A DNA stretch of 12,319 bases from Clostridia bacterium (GTDB lineage Bacteria; Bacillota; Clostridia; TANB77; CAG-508): NCBI GenBank assembly GCA_900753165.1, contig CAADYC010000018.1, positions 1-12,319 on the forward strand, in the 5' to 3' direction. Position numbers and translations under genes: made by a program. Positions 1-5,976 of this stretch are shown here, in pieces (position 1 is the stretch's first letter; each line of letters starts with the position of its first letter). The notes under the pieces were generated by a model, which was not told the origin of the DNA, made no database searches, and was given only the letters and a program-made list of their open reading frames with translations.

Positions 1-103
1 GACAGTGTAAAATCCACTTAAAATTTATAAATGAGAATATTATCTGCAATGTATAAAAGTTTTTTTTTGAAACAAAATAATTATATGAAAGAAGTGGTTA
101 AAA

Positions 104-337
104 ATGAAAGCATCTTTTATAAAATACGAAAAAGAAAAAGACTATCAAATTCCAAAATTATTAGGAATGAACATAGAAGAAATAAAAGAACCAGAAGAAA
201 TTGACAATAAAATAGAAGAACTAAAAAAGCAAAAATACACAACAATAGTAATACCAAATGAATTAGCAAGTTTTTCACAAGATATAATAAGTAAATACCA
301 ATATGATTCAACATTAAATATAGTAATAGTTCCATAG
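104..337 (+). CDS. Small conserved-looking protein of unknown function (77 aa)
   Basis: I do not recognise this 77-residue soluble protein with confidence. The N-terminal half is charged, rich in Lys and Glu, and predicted helical (residues about 20-45). The C-terminal half has two short hydrophobic strands, TTIVIP (about 46-51) and NIVIVP (72-77), separated by a helix. That strand-helix-strand ending faintly resembles subunit F of V/A-type ATPases, but no other ATPase subunit is nearby, so this is only a structural impression. Codon use is strongly A/T-ending like the native genes here. The start has a weak purine-rich site (GAAAGAAG, 88-95) about 8 bases upstream. No other ATG fits better. 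No transmembrane segment or signal peptide is visible. Confidence 0.72.
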   Translation: MKASFIKYEKEKDYQIPKLLGMNIEEIKEPEEIDNKIEELKKQKYTTIVIPNELASFSQDIISKYQYDSTLNIVIVP

Positions 338-381
338 AGAATACAGTGATAAAACATAGAAATTACTTAAATAAAAATACA

Positions 382-419
382 ATACTCTTAATAAATTAAT
401 ATTAATTTATTAAGAGTAT
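382..419. repeat. 38-bp perfect palindrome (possible terminator)
   Basis: Bases 382-400 are the exact reverse complement of 401-419. As RNA this gives a long AT-rich hairpin 45 bases after the stop of the 104-337 gene. There is no T-run after it on the plus strand; on the minus strand a T-rich stretch follows. It may act as a weak terminator, or be a cruciform or protein-binding site. Confidence 0.55.
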
Positions 420-452
420 ATACAAGAAAAATTTACTGGTTGTTGCTGTATA

Positions 453-481
453 TTTACATAATATAAAATATATGTTATAAT
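453..481 (+). promoter_or_regulatory. Sigma-A-like promoter for the 554-1318 gene
   Basis: TTTACA at 453-458 and TATAAT at 476-481 are separated by 17 bp. The -35 matches 5 of 6 consensus bases and the -10 is perfect. Predicted transcription start is near 488, leaving a leader of about 65 bases before the ATG at 554. Confidence 0.6.
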
Positions 482-553
482 AAAGATATATTTTAAATTG
501 ATGAATATTGGTTGCATTTCAAAAAATATTATTTTTTTAAGGAGGACAATTTT

Positions 554-1318
554 ATGAGAACATTTGAAATGGAAATCACAGTTCCTGAAGTAAATGGTGG
601 ACGGTGTGTTCATATTCCAGAGAGTGAGCTGGAGTGCAGAATAGATCCTAGTACTTTTGCAGGTGCATGGATAGAAGAATATGAGCCAACCTCAGGAAAG
701 CAGAAAATGACACTTGATTTATATCAAGATGCAAAGGCTAAAGGCAGGTTACATGCATTTACTTGTATGACAATTGATCCATCCATTAAAGATGGTAAAC
801 TGGTGTATAAGAAAGGGTTGCCAATAATAGCAAATTTTTCTTACAGCCAATGGGCAAAGATACTGAAGGAGTATGATCCGAGTCGTAACAGCAGGGTGAT
901 GACACGAACAGAGTATGTTTGTAGAAATCTGTTTATCATCCAAAACTTGATAGAGTCTGGATATGAAATCGCAGAAGCATGGAAATTAATATGTGATAAT
1001 TCCAAAAATATAGGACATTATTATGATGTTAATTATGCTTGGGATGATCCAAAAAACAACTATGAACTAACAGGTAGCAGTGAAATTTGTGGATTTTGTG
1101 ATTTAGGAAATGCTTGGAAGTTCATTGCAGAAGATCCATGGGAAGAACATTCATGGGATGAAACTCCAGCTCCATGTGAGGAAGGTACTGGCTTTTGGAC
1201 TGCTGGTGGTTTTTGCAATCGCAGTGGTTCTTTAGGTCCTGTGGCCGACATGTTGCATTGGCTTTACAAACATGATGACGAACCATTAAATGGCGTTGCT
1301 ATGCTTGCACTTGACTAG
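554..1318 (+). CDS. Orphan protein of unknown function, probably horizontally acquired (254 aa)
   Basis: I do not recognise this family. The start at 554 is chosen over an in-frame ATG at 512 because AAGGAGG (539-545) sits 8 bases before it. The protein is soluble, acidic and unusually rich in Trp and Cys, especially towards the C-terminus: SSEICGFCDLGNAW, then AEDPWEEHSWDETPAPCEEG, then GFWTAGGFCNRSGS. A Cys-x-x-Cys pair lies in the first segment and two further Cys follow, so a metal site or disulphides are possible. No signal peptide or membrane span is visible. Base composition is visibly less AT-rich than all flanking genes, with codons such as CTG, CAG, GGC and one in-frame CGG (602-604) that the conserved neighbours avoid. 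It has its own promoter and terminator and sits alone, which fits a transferred single-gene cargo. Function cannot be stated. Confidence 0.85.
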   Translation: MRTFEMEITVPEVNGGRCVHIPESELECRIDPSTFAGAWIEEYEPTSGKQKMTLDLYQDAKAKGRLHAFTCMTIDPSIKDGKLVYKKGLPIIANFSYSQWAKILKEYDPSRNSRVMTRTEYVCRNLFIIQNLIESGYEIAEAWKLICDNSKNIGHYYDVNYAWDDPKNNYELTGSSEICGFCDLGNAWKFIAEDPWEEHSWDETPAPCEEGTGFWTAGGFCNRSGSLGPVADMLHWLYKHDDEPLNGVAMLALD

Positions 1319-1336
1319 TAAGCTTTCAAGAACGAG

Positions 1337-1366
1337 ATGGAATCTGATTTGCAGATTCCATTTTTT
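1337..1366 (+). terminator. Intrinsic terminator of the 554-1318 gene
   Basis: A perfect 9-bp stem (TGGAATCTG, 1338-1346, with CAGATTCCA, 1352-1360) has a 5-base loop and is followed by six T (1361-1366). It lies 19 bases after the stop codon. Confidence 0.88.
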
Positions 1367-1446
1367 AAATTTATAGAAAGAAGAACGCAAAAATGGAAAA
1401 AAATAATAAATTAATTATAGAATTATTTAAAAAATATGACTTTTAA

Positions 1447-1477
1447 TGCATAAACCAAAAACAACCTCATATACATT
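1447..1477 (+). promoter_or_regulatory. Possible sigma-E-type promoter of the sipL-yunB pair
   Basis: TATACATT (1470-1477) matches 7 of 8 positions of the sporulation sigma-E -10 pattern CATAYANT. TGCATAAA lies 15 bp upstream as a poor -35. In C. difficile sipL is a mother-cell sporulation gene, which makes sigma-E control plausible. The sequence match alone is weak. Confidence 0.28.
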
Positions 1478-1506
1478 TATAAAGAAAAACTGTAAGGAGG
1501 TAAAAA

Positions 1507-3054
1507 ATGATAGAAGCACAAAGAGAAAACTTAAATATAAATAAATTAATAGCAGAAAGAAAAGAAATCATATTAGCAGAGGGAGATATGATAGTACCAG
1601 ACTCAAAGCCAGACATTTTAAACACAATTGGTACAAGTGGTATAGCATCAATATACAAAAAAGAGGTGCAAAGTGAAAAAGTAAGATTAGATGGAACGGT
1701 AAATGCGTACATAATGTATATGCCAGATGGAGCAGACGATACAGTGAGAGGACTAAACACAAGTGTTGACTTTTCTGAAAGCTTAAATGTTCCAAACTGT
1801 CAAGAAGGAATGAATGCAATTTCTGATGTCAAAATAAAATCAATAGAAGCAAAGGTTATAAATGGCAGAAAAATTGGTATTAAAGCAACATTGGAAGTTA
1901 ACTTGAAAATTTATTCAAATGATAATGTTGAGATAATAAATGAAGTTCAAAATGAAGATGATATTCAAATTTTAAAGGAAGATTTAAAATTAAATTCATT
2001 AGTTGGAACAGGTAGTACAAAGATTTATGCAAAAGATAATATTCAAATTGATAATATGGACAATTTAGCAGAGATTTTACAAGCACAGGTATGTTTAGTT
2101 GATAAGGATATAAAAATCAGTTATAATAAGGTTTTGACTAAAGCAGAAGCGGAAATAAAGATAATGTATTTAACGGAGGACAATAGGATAAATGTTGTTA
2201 CATATAAAATACCTGTTGTTGGATTTATCGATATTCCAGATGTATCAGAAGAAAATATATGTGATGTAAATTATGAAATCAAAAATATAATTATAAAGCC
2301 TAATTCACAAGATGAGCATTCAATATATGTTGAAATAGAAATAGAAGTAACTTGCTGTGCATATGAAGAGAAACAAATTAATTTGATTCAAGATATGTAT
2401 AGTCCAACTCAAAATTTAAATTTTGAGAAAAAACAAATTACAACAATGACTAGTAAACAAAATATTTCAGGAGTTAAGCAAATAAGGGAAAAAATCAATA
2501 TGAACGATATAGACGGCTTGAATTTGCTTGATGTAGAGACAACACCAGTGATATTAAATGAAAATAAAATCAATACTAAAATTATGTATGAAGCAGAGTT
2601 GAATATGAAATTTATTTTTGAGAATTCTAGAAAACAGATTAATGTGAAAGATGCAAAAATTCCATTTGAATATACAATTGAAAATCTTCAAAATGGAGAG
2701 TCATTAAATACAAACTGTGATATGGGAATAAAATCACAAGATTTTATAATTCAAGATGGTGGAGATATTAGTTGCAATGTTGATGTTCAAGCAGATACAA
2801 GTATGTATAGAACTGCAAATTTGAATATGATAGATAGTATAGTAGAAGACGGCGAGAGGGAAGAACAAGATTATAGTTTGGTAATTTATGTTGTTAAAAA
2901 AGGTGATACTTTATGGAATATTGCTAAGGAATTTGGTAGTACTGTTGATGGAATTGCTAGAACAAATGGCATTGAGGATAGAAATAAAATATATCCAGGG
3001 CAAAAATTGTATATACCAAAATTTGAAAGAATTTCGGAAAAAGCATATGAATAA
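1507..3054 (+). CDS. sipL: SipL-like spore-envelope protein, SPOCS (DUF3794) repeats plus LysM
   Basis: This is a 515-residue protein with the architecture of the clostridial SpoIVA-interacting protein SipL. Three SPOCS/DUF3794-like blocks lie at about residues 30-145, 190-290 and 320-430; the first carries the LDGTVNAYIMYMP-type strand typical of this domain. A LysM domain occupies residues 461-505 (YVVKKGDTLWNIAKEFG at its start, YPGQKLYIPK at its end). In C. difficile, SipL binds the coat ATPase SpoIVA through LysM and tethers the coat to the forespore; that role is taken from the family. Length matches. The start has AAGGAGGT (1494-1501) 5 bases upstream. There is no signal peptide, as expected for a mother-cell cytosolic protein. 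yunB follows 38 bases later on the same strand, probably co-transcribed. LysM/DUF3794 proteins can be multi-copy in Clostridia, so strict orthology to sipL is probable, not certain. Confidence 0.9.
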   Translation: MIEAQRENLNINKLIAERKEIILAEGDMIVPDSKPDILNTIGTSGIASIYKKEVQSEKVRLDGTVNAYIMYMPDGADDTVRGLNTSVDFSESLNVPNCQEGMNAISDVKIKSIEAKVINGRKIGIKATLEVNLKIYSNDNVEIINEVQNEDDIQILKEDLKLNSLVGTGSTKIYAKDNIQIDNMDNLAEILQAQVCLVDKDIKISYNKVLTKAEAEIKIMYLTEDNRINVVTYKIPVVGFIDIPDVSEENICDVNYEIKNIIIKPNSQDEHSIYVEIEIEVTCCAYEEKQINLIQDMYSPTQNLNFEKKQITTMTSKQNISGVKQIREKINMNDIDGLNLLDVETTPVILNENKINTKIMYEAELNMKFIFENSRKQINVKDAKIPFEYTIENLQNGESLNTNCDMGIKSQDFIIQDGGDISCNVDVQADTSMYRTANLNMIDSIVEDGEREEQDYSLVIYVVKKGDTLWNIAKEFGSTVDGIARTNGIEDRNKIYPGQKLYIPKFERISEKAYE

Positions 3055-3092
3055 TTCTTTTATAGTATATAAATATGAAAGGATTTGCAACT

Positions 3093-3812
3093 ATGAATAG
3101 TAAGATATATTCAAGACCAAGAATACGACTTCCAAAGATTTTCTTTTCAAGTGGAGGAGATAAAAATTTAAAAAGAAAACAAAAAATAGCAAAAATTTTT
3201 ATAATAATGGTAATTGCATTTAGTACAGTTAAAATTGTATTAGATGCAATTTCTCCAATATTTAATGCATTATGCGAGGATAAAGCAAAATCAATTGCAA
3301 CAATAATATCTAATAATGAAGCAACAAATGTTATGAAAGACCATACATATGATGAATTATTTACAATTGAAAAAGATAATGATGGAAATATAACAATGAT
3401 AAAATCCAATATAATTCCAATAAATGAGATAATATCAGATGTTGCAGTCAAAATACAGAATTCAATTAATAAGAAAGGTAGTGAAAATATAAAAATTTCA
3501 ATTGGAAGTTTTACAGGTTCAAAATTACTTTCCGGCAGAGGCCCTGGAATTCCAATTAAAATATCGTCTATTGGCAATGTTGAAACAGATTTGCGTAGTG
3601 AATTCTCTGCGCAGGGAATTAATCAAACTTTGCATAGGGTGTATTTGCAAGTTGACTGTGAGGTTAGTATTTTGACTCCTTATAATACTATTTCTGAAAA
3701 GATTTCTAATCAAGTTCTTCTTATTGAAAATGTGATTGTTGGTAAAATTCCAAGTACTTATTATAATCTTGAAGGTATTGATTCTAGTAATGCTTTGGAT
3801 ATTATTGAATAA
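3093..3812 (+). CDS. yunB: Sporulation protein YunB
   Basis: The 239-residue protein has one N-terminal transmembrane helix (about residues 33-53, after a basic segment KNLKRKQK) and an outside domain ending in the YunB hallmark region: GRGPGIPIKISSIGNVETDLRSEF, then GINQTLHRVYLQVDCEVSIL, then VGKIPSTYYNL. YunB is a sigma-E-controlled sporulation protein in Bacillus; its biochemical role is not established. I chose ATG 3093 rather than the in-frame ATG 3075 because GAAAGGA (3077-3083) lies 9 bases before 3093, while nothing like a ribosome binding site precedes 3075. Codon use drifts from A-ending to T-ending along the gene. It follows the SipL-like gene by 38 bases, so the two likely form a sporulation operon. 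Confidence 0.92.
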   Translation: MNSKIYSRPRIRLPKIFFSSGGDKNLKRKQKIAKIFIIMVIAFSTVKIVLDAISPIFNALCEDKAKSIATIISNNEATNVMKDHTYDELFTIEKDNDGNITMIKSNIIPINEIISDVAVKIQNSINKKGSENIKISIGSFTGSKLLSGRGPGIPIKISSIGNVETDLRSEFSAQGINQTLHRVYLQVDCEVSILTPYNTISEKISNQVLLIENVIVGKIPSTYYNLEGIDSSNALDIIE

Positions 3813-3849
3813 TTTCGGGATTAAGGGGACACCACACAAAATCCCGAAA
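3813..3849. repeat. REP-like hairpin with GGGGAC loop
   Basis: TTTCGGGATT (3813-3822) pairs perfectly with AATCCCGAAA (3840-3849). The loop (3823-3839) begins AAGGGGACACC. No T-run follows on either strand, so it is a poor intrinsic terminator despite sitting directly after yunB. The layout (TTCG-containing 10-bp stem, GGGGAC at the 5' side of the loop) is shared with each arm of the double hairpin at 12183-12289, so I call both members of one dispersed repeat type. Confidence 0.6.
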
Positions 3850-3875
3850 AATTGCATATTAATGAGGAAATTTAA

Positions 3876-3904
3876 TTGAAAAAAATTCTTATTTTTGATA
3901 TAAT
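3876..3904 (+). promoter_or_regulatory. Sigma-A-like promoter of dtd
   Basis: TTGAAA (3876-3881) and TATAAT (3899-3904) are separated by 17 bp. Predicted transcription start is near 3911, giving a leader of about 32 bases. Confidence 0.72.
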
Positions 3905-3942
3905 TTATAAATGTAAATAATAGAGGAAAAGAGAAATAAAAA

Positions 3943-4389
3943 ATGAAGTTTGTAGTTCAAAGAGTTAAAAATGCACAAGTAGATATAGAGGGAAAAACAG
4001 TTGGAGAAATAGAACAAGGATATATGGTATTAATTGGAATAACACACACTGACACAAAAGAAGTAGCAGATTATTTAGTAAAAAAATTAATTAATTTACG
4101 AGTATTTGAAGATGAAAATGGAAAAATGAATAGATCAATAAAAGATGTTAATGGCTCATTACTTTTGGTATCTCAATTTACATTATATGCTGATTGTTCT
4201 AGTGGAAATAGACCATCTTTTACAGATGCTGCAAAACCTGATTTTGCAAATGAATTATATGAGTATATTATAGAAAAGTGTAAACAACAAGTTGAAATAG
4301 TACAAACTGGTGTGTTTGGTGCTGATATGCAAGTTGAACTTGTAAATGATGGACCTGTTACAATAACCTTGGAAAAAAATGTAAAATAG
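3943..4389 (+). CDS. dtd: D-aminoacyl-tRNA deacylase (DTD)
   Basis: Dtd hydrolyses D-amino acids (and glycine mischarged on tRNA-Ala) from tRNA, a cytosolic proofreading step in translation. The 148-residue length is standard for the family. Both active-site signatures are intact: SQFTL at residues 77-81 and the Gly-cisPro motif NDGPVT at 135-140, which rejects L-aminoacyl substrates. The N-terminus (MKFVVQRVKNAQV) is the usual DTD start. The ribosome binding site is AGAGGAAAAGAG (3922-3933). It stands as a single gene with its own promoter upstream; a new promoter starts 2 bases after its stop codon. Confidence 0.97.
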   Translation: MKFVVQRVKNAQVDIEGKTVGEIEQGYMVLIGITHTDTKEVADYLVKKLINLRVFEDENGKMNRSIKDVNGSLLLVSQFTLYADCSSGNRPSFTDAAKPDFANELYEYIIEKCKQQVEIVQTGVFGADMQVELVNDGPVTITLEKNVK

Positions 4390-4390
4390 T

Positions 4391-4419
4391 TTGACATAAT
4401 ATCAAAAAGATGGTATAAT
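4391..4419 (+). promoter_or_regulatory. Fully consensus promoter for the 4426-4593 RNA
   Basis: TTGACA (4391-4396), a 17-bp spacer and TATAAT (4414-4419): a perfect housekeeping promoter beginning 2 bases after the dtd stop. Predicted start is G4426. Confidence 0.85.
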
Positions 4420-4543
4420 AAAAATGGTTTAGCTAACAGAAGTTTTTATACCATTACCTAATATAGGGAGGATTAGGAAGATTAAACATTTTCTCTTGTT
4501 GGTTAAACACGTGACTTTTATATAATATTGGGGGGAAGAGAAG

Positions 4544-4573
4544 ATGTTTAATTGTAATGGTTGCTCTGCTTGA
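4544..4573 (+). CDS. Possible 9-residue leader peptide (MFNCNGCSA)
   Basis: An ATG at 4544 follows the purine-rich stretch GGGGGGAAGAGAAG (4530-4543). It opens a nine-codon frame with two Cys, whose TGA stop (4571-4573) is the last triplet of the terminator's 5' stem. A ribosome at that stop would cover the terminator arm, as in attenuation. The start codon lies inside the 17-bp helix, so translation would need the helix to open. Chance occurrence is possible. Confidence 0.25.
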   Translation: MFNCNGCSA

Positions 4574-4593
4574 TTTATTCAAGCAGAGTTTTT
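4564..4593 (+). terminator. Intrinsic terminator at the end of the 4426-4593 RNA
   Basis: CTCTGCTTGA (4564-4573) pairs perfectly with TCAAGCAGAG (4579-4588) over 10 bp with a 5-base loop, followed by five T (4589-4593). An alternative 10-bp pairing, 4559-4568 with 4595-4604 (one G-U), would use half of the 5' arm and break the terminator. Confidence 0.88.
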
Positions 4594-4637
4594 ACAGAGT
4601 AACCTTGTAATTAGATTTAATAGGAAGGAGAAATAAA

Positions 4638-4874
4638 ATGTATGTATTAGAAATTGAAACCAAAAACAAATTGATAAAAATTAAAAATCCACGGAGGGCA
4701 CGGTTTGTAGACAGAATATTTTGGGATGTTTTTCAAATTTTGGATAATGATGGAAAGTGGAACAGAATTTGTTGTTGCGATATTGGTATAAATTTACAAA
4801 AGATTATAGTGGAACAAGTTAATTTAGCTATAAAAAGTGAAAAAAAATCAATTTATTTAGGGGATTTTATCTAA
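4638..4874 (+). CDS. Small protein of unknown function (78 aa)
   Basis: I do not recognise this 78-residue protein. It has a good ribosome binding site (AGGAAGGAG, 4622-4630, 7 bases before the ATG) and a strong terminator right after it. No signal peptide or clear membrane helix is present. A basic patch (KNPRRARF, residues 16-23) and three adjacent Cys in ICCCDIG (about 44-50) stand out; nucleic-acid or metal binding can only be guessed. It contains two in-frame CGG codons (4692-4694 and 4701-4703), a codon I do not find read in-frame in the conserved genes of the window, which hints at foreign origin. It lies 44 bases after the terminator of the structured RNA, which may therefore be its leader. 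Confidence 0.68.
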   Translation: MYVLEIETKNKLIKIKNPRRARFVDRIFWDVFQILDNDGKWNRICCCDIGINLQKIIVEQVNLAIKSEKKSIYLGDFI

Positions 4875-4877
4875 TAT

Positions 4878-4907
4878 AAAAAAGCACTATTTTTATAGTG
4901 CTTTTTT
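4878..4907. terminator. Bidirectional intrinsic terminator
   Basis: GCACTAT (4884-4890) pairs with ATAGTGC (4895-4901) around a TTTT loop, flanked by six A (4878-4883) and six T (4902-4907). It serves the 4638-4874 gene on the plus strand and rpsI, arriving from the right on the minus strand. Confidence 0.92.
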
Positions 4908-4919
4908 GTTGTATATATA

Positions 4920-5321
4920 TTATCTCTTTGAGAATTGTGGAGCTTTTCTTGCTTTTTTAAGACCGTATTTTTTTCTTTCTTTCATACGAGGATCTCTTGT
5001 TAAGAATCCGTTTGATTTTAAAGCAGGTCTGTATTCGATATTAGCAGCATTTAATGCTCTAGCAATACCATGTCTGATTGCTCCGGCTTGACCTGTAAAT
5101 CCTCCACCTTGAACTGAACAAATAACATCATATTTATCAGTTGTGTTTGTAACTGTAAGTGGTTGTCTTACTATAACTTTTAAAGTTTCTAATCCGAAAA
5201 ATTCATCAATATCTTTACCATTAATAGTTATTTTTCCAGATCCTTCAACTAATCTAACTCTGGCAATTGAAGATTTTCTTCTTCCTGTTCCAGTATAAAC
5301 TATTTTTTCTGATTTAGCCAT
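4920..5321 (-). CDS. rpsI: 30S ribosomal protein S9 (uS9)
   Basis: S9 is part of the small-subunit head, with its basic C-terminal tail reaching the P-site tRNA. The 133-residue protein has the family landmarks: YTGTGRRKSSIARVRL near the N-terminus, GGGFTGQAGAIRHGIARAL in the middle, and the terminal RDPRMKERKKYGLKKARKAPQFSKR ending in Lys-Arg as expected. The ribosome binding site on the minus strand is GGGAGG (5329-5334). Its start codon lies 1 base past the rplM stop, the usual rplM-rpsI operon with tight coupling. The bidirectional terminator at 4878-4907 ends the transcript. Confidence 0.98.
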   Translation of the reverse strand: MAKSEKIVYTGTGRRKSSIARVRLVEGSGKITINGKDIDEFFGLETLKVIVRQPLTVTNTTDKYDVICSVQGGGFTGQAGAIRHGIARALNAANIEYRPALKSNGFLTRDPRMKERKKYGLKKARKAPQFSKR

Positions 5322-5322
5322 A

Positions 5323-5760
5323 TTATTTTACCTCCCATACTTCTGGTTTTTGTGCTTGATTTTCATGTTCTGCTCCAGCATAAACTCTTAATTTTTTAAG
5401 TTGAGCTCTTCCTAAAGAGTTGTGTGGTAACATTCCTTTAATAGCTAATGTCATAGCTTTTTCTGGATTTTTTTCTAACATTACTCTAGCTGGTGTTTCT
5501 TTCATTCCACCAATGTATCCTGAGTGATGTCTATAAATTTTTTGATCCATTTTGTTTCCTGTTAAAATAACGTCTTTTACGTTTAATACTATAACGTGAT
5601 CACCTGTATCAATGTTAGGTGTAAATGTTGGTTTATGTTTTCCTCTTAATAATTTTGCAGCTTCTGTTGCAACTCTACCTAATGGTTTGTTTGCTGCATC
5701 AATTATGTACCATTTGCTTTCTATTTCAGCCTTTTTTGGGCTATATGTTGTATTATTCAT
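5323..5760 (-). CDS. rplM: 50S ribosomal protein L13 (uL13)
   Basis: L13 is an early-assembly protein of the large subunit. The 145-residue sequence shows the standard WYIIDAANKPLGRVATEAAKLLRGKHKPTFTPNIDTGDHVIVLN start and the later KIYRHHSGYIGGMKE and GMLPHNSLGRAQLKKLRVYAG blocks. Length is normal. The ribosome binding site is GGAGG on the minus strand (5772-5776). It is first in the rplM-rpsI operon and has a promoter about 110 bases upstream with a hairpin leader between them, which may provide feedback control by a ribosomal protein. Confidence 0.98.
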   Translation of the reverse strand: MNNTTYSPKKAEIESKWYIIDAANKPLGRVATEAAKLLRGKHKPTFTPNIDTGDHVIVLNVKDVILTGNKMDQKIYRHHSGYIGGMKETPARVMLEKNPEKAMTLAIKGMLPHNSLGRAQLKKLRVYAGAEHENQAQKPEVWEVK

Positions 5761-5809
5761 GGTATATTAATCCTCCATTCAAAATTTGTTTTTATTATTT
5801 ATATATGAC

Positions 5810-5849
5810 ATTTAAATTACAACTACCGGGGAGAAGTTCTAATTTAAAT
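5810..5849 (-). promoter_or_regulatory. Leader hairpin of rplM (candidate L13-type leader)
   Basis: Read on the minus strand, a 10-bp stem (5840-5849 with 5810-5819), a single G-G mismatch and a 4-bp upper stem (AACT with AGTT) close a 10-base loop, TCTCCCCGGT. The hairpin lies entirely in the mRNA leader between the promoter and the ribosome binding site. Autoregulatory L13 leaders are known in Firmicutes; I cannot confirm that this one belongs to that family. Confidence 0.5.
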
Positions 5850-5872
5850 CATATTCTACATAATGCTTAAAT

Positions 5873-5901
5873 ATTTTATTACAAAAAAGCTGGTTTGTCA
5901 A
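5873..5901 (-). promoter_or_regulatory. Sigma-A-like promoter of rplM-rpsI
   Basis: On the minus strand, TTGACA (5896-5901) and TAAAAT (5873-5878) are separated by 17 bp. Predicted start is near 5866, giving a leader of about 105 bases. Confidence 0.75.
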
Positions 5902-5976
5902 TGATTTTTGGAAAATTTATGAAAAGTATTGATAAAATTTTTAATTATAATTATAATGTAAATATATTTTTTTATG

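Larger units (their letters stand above)
4426..4593 (+). ncRNA. Unassigned structured RNA of about 168 nt (sRNA or leader)
   Basis: A perfect promoter at one end and a strong terminator at the other delimit this RNA. Inside, 4481-4497 pairs with 4536-4552 over 17 bp with one G-U pair. Below it, 4450-4457 pairs with 4554-4561 over 8 bp. A small side hairpin (4458-4462 with 4472-4476) exposes a loop containing GGGAGG. The 38-base apical loop carries GTTGGTTAAAC (4498-4508), which can pair over 11 bp (two G-U) with GTTTAGCTAAC (4427-4437) at the 5' end, a potential pseudoknot. Length would suit 6S RNA, but the large asymmetric bulge is unlike 6S, and I see no SRP, tmRNA, RNase P or common riboswitch signature. 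It may be a free small RNA or a leader controlling the 4638-4874 ORF. The existence of a transcript is well supported; the class is unknown. Confidence 0.7.

Noticed and set aside
382..419. CRISPR or tandem repeat arrays anywhere in the window
   Set aside because: No regularly spaced direct repeats were found; the repeats present are inverted single elements.
512..553. N-terminal extension of the 554-1318 protein from ATG 512
   Set aside because: The strong AAGGAGG site serves ATG 554, and the extension is AT-rich, Phe/Lys-rich leader sequence.
1393..1446. 17-codon frame MEKNNKLIIELFKKYDF
   Set aside because: Only a weak ribosome binding site and no similarity; AT-rich DNA of this length gives such frames by chance.
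2957..3577. 206-residue open frame on the minus strand across the sipL-like/yunB junction
   Set aside because: It is antisense to two well-supported genes, has no ribosome binding site, and its hydrophobic Ile/Phe composition is a by-product of the AT-rich codons opposite.
3813..3849. Standard terminator of yunB
   Set aside because: The stem is good but the loop is long and no T-run follows; the shared plan with 12183-12289 fits a REP-like repeat better, though it may still end some transcripts.
4426..4593. 6S RNA
   Set aside because: The length fits, but the bulge is strongly asymmetric (about 23 bases on one side, one on the other) instead of the symmetric open bubble of 6S; kept only as an alternative.
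4544..4637. Read-through of the leader-peptide TGA as selenocysteine or tryptophan
   Set aside because: The continuation is a further 20 codons of terminator-derived sequence with no protein-like features.
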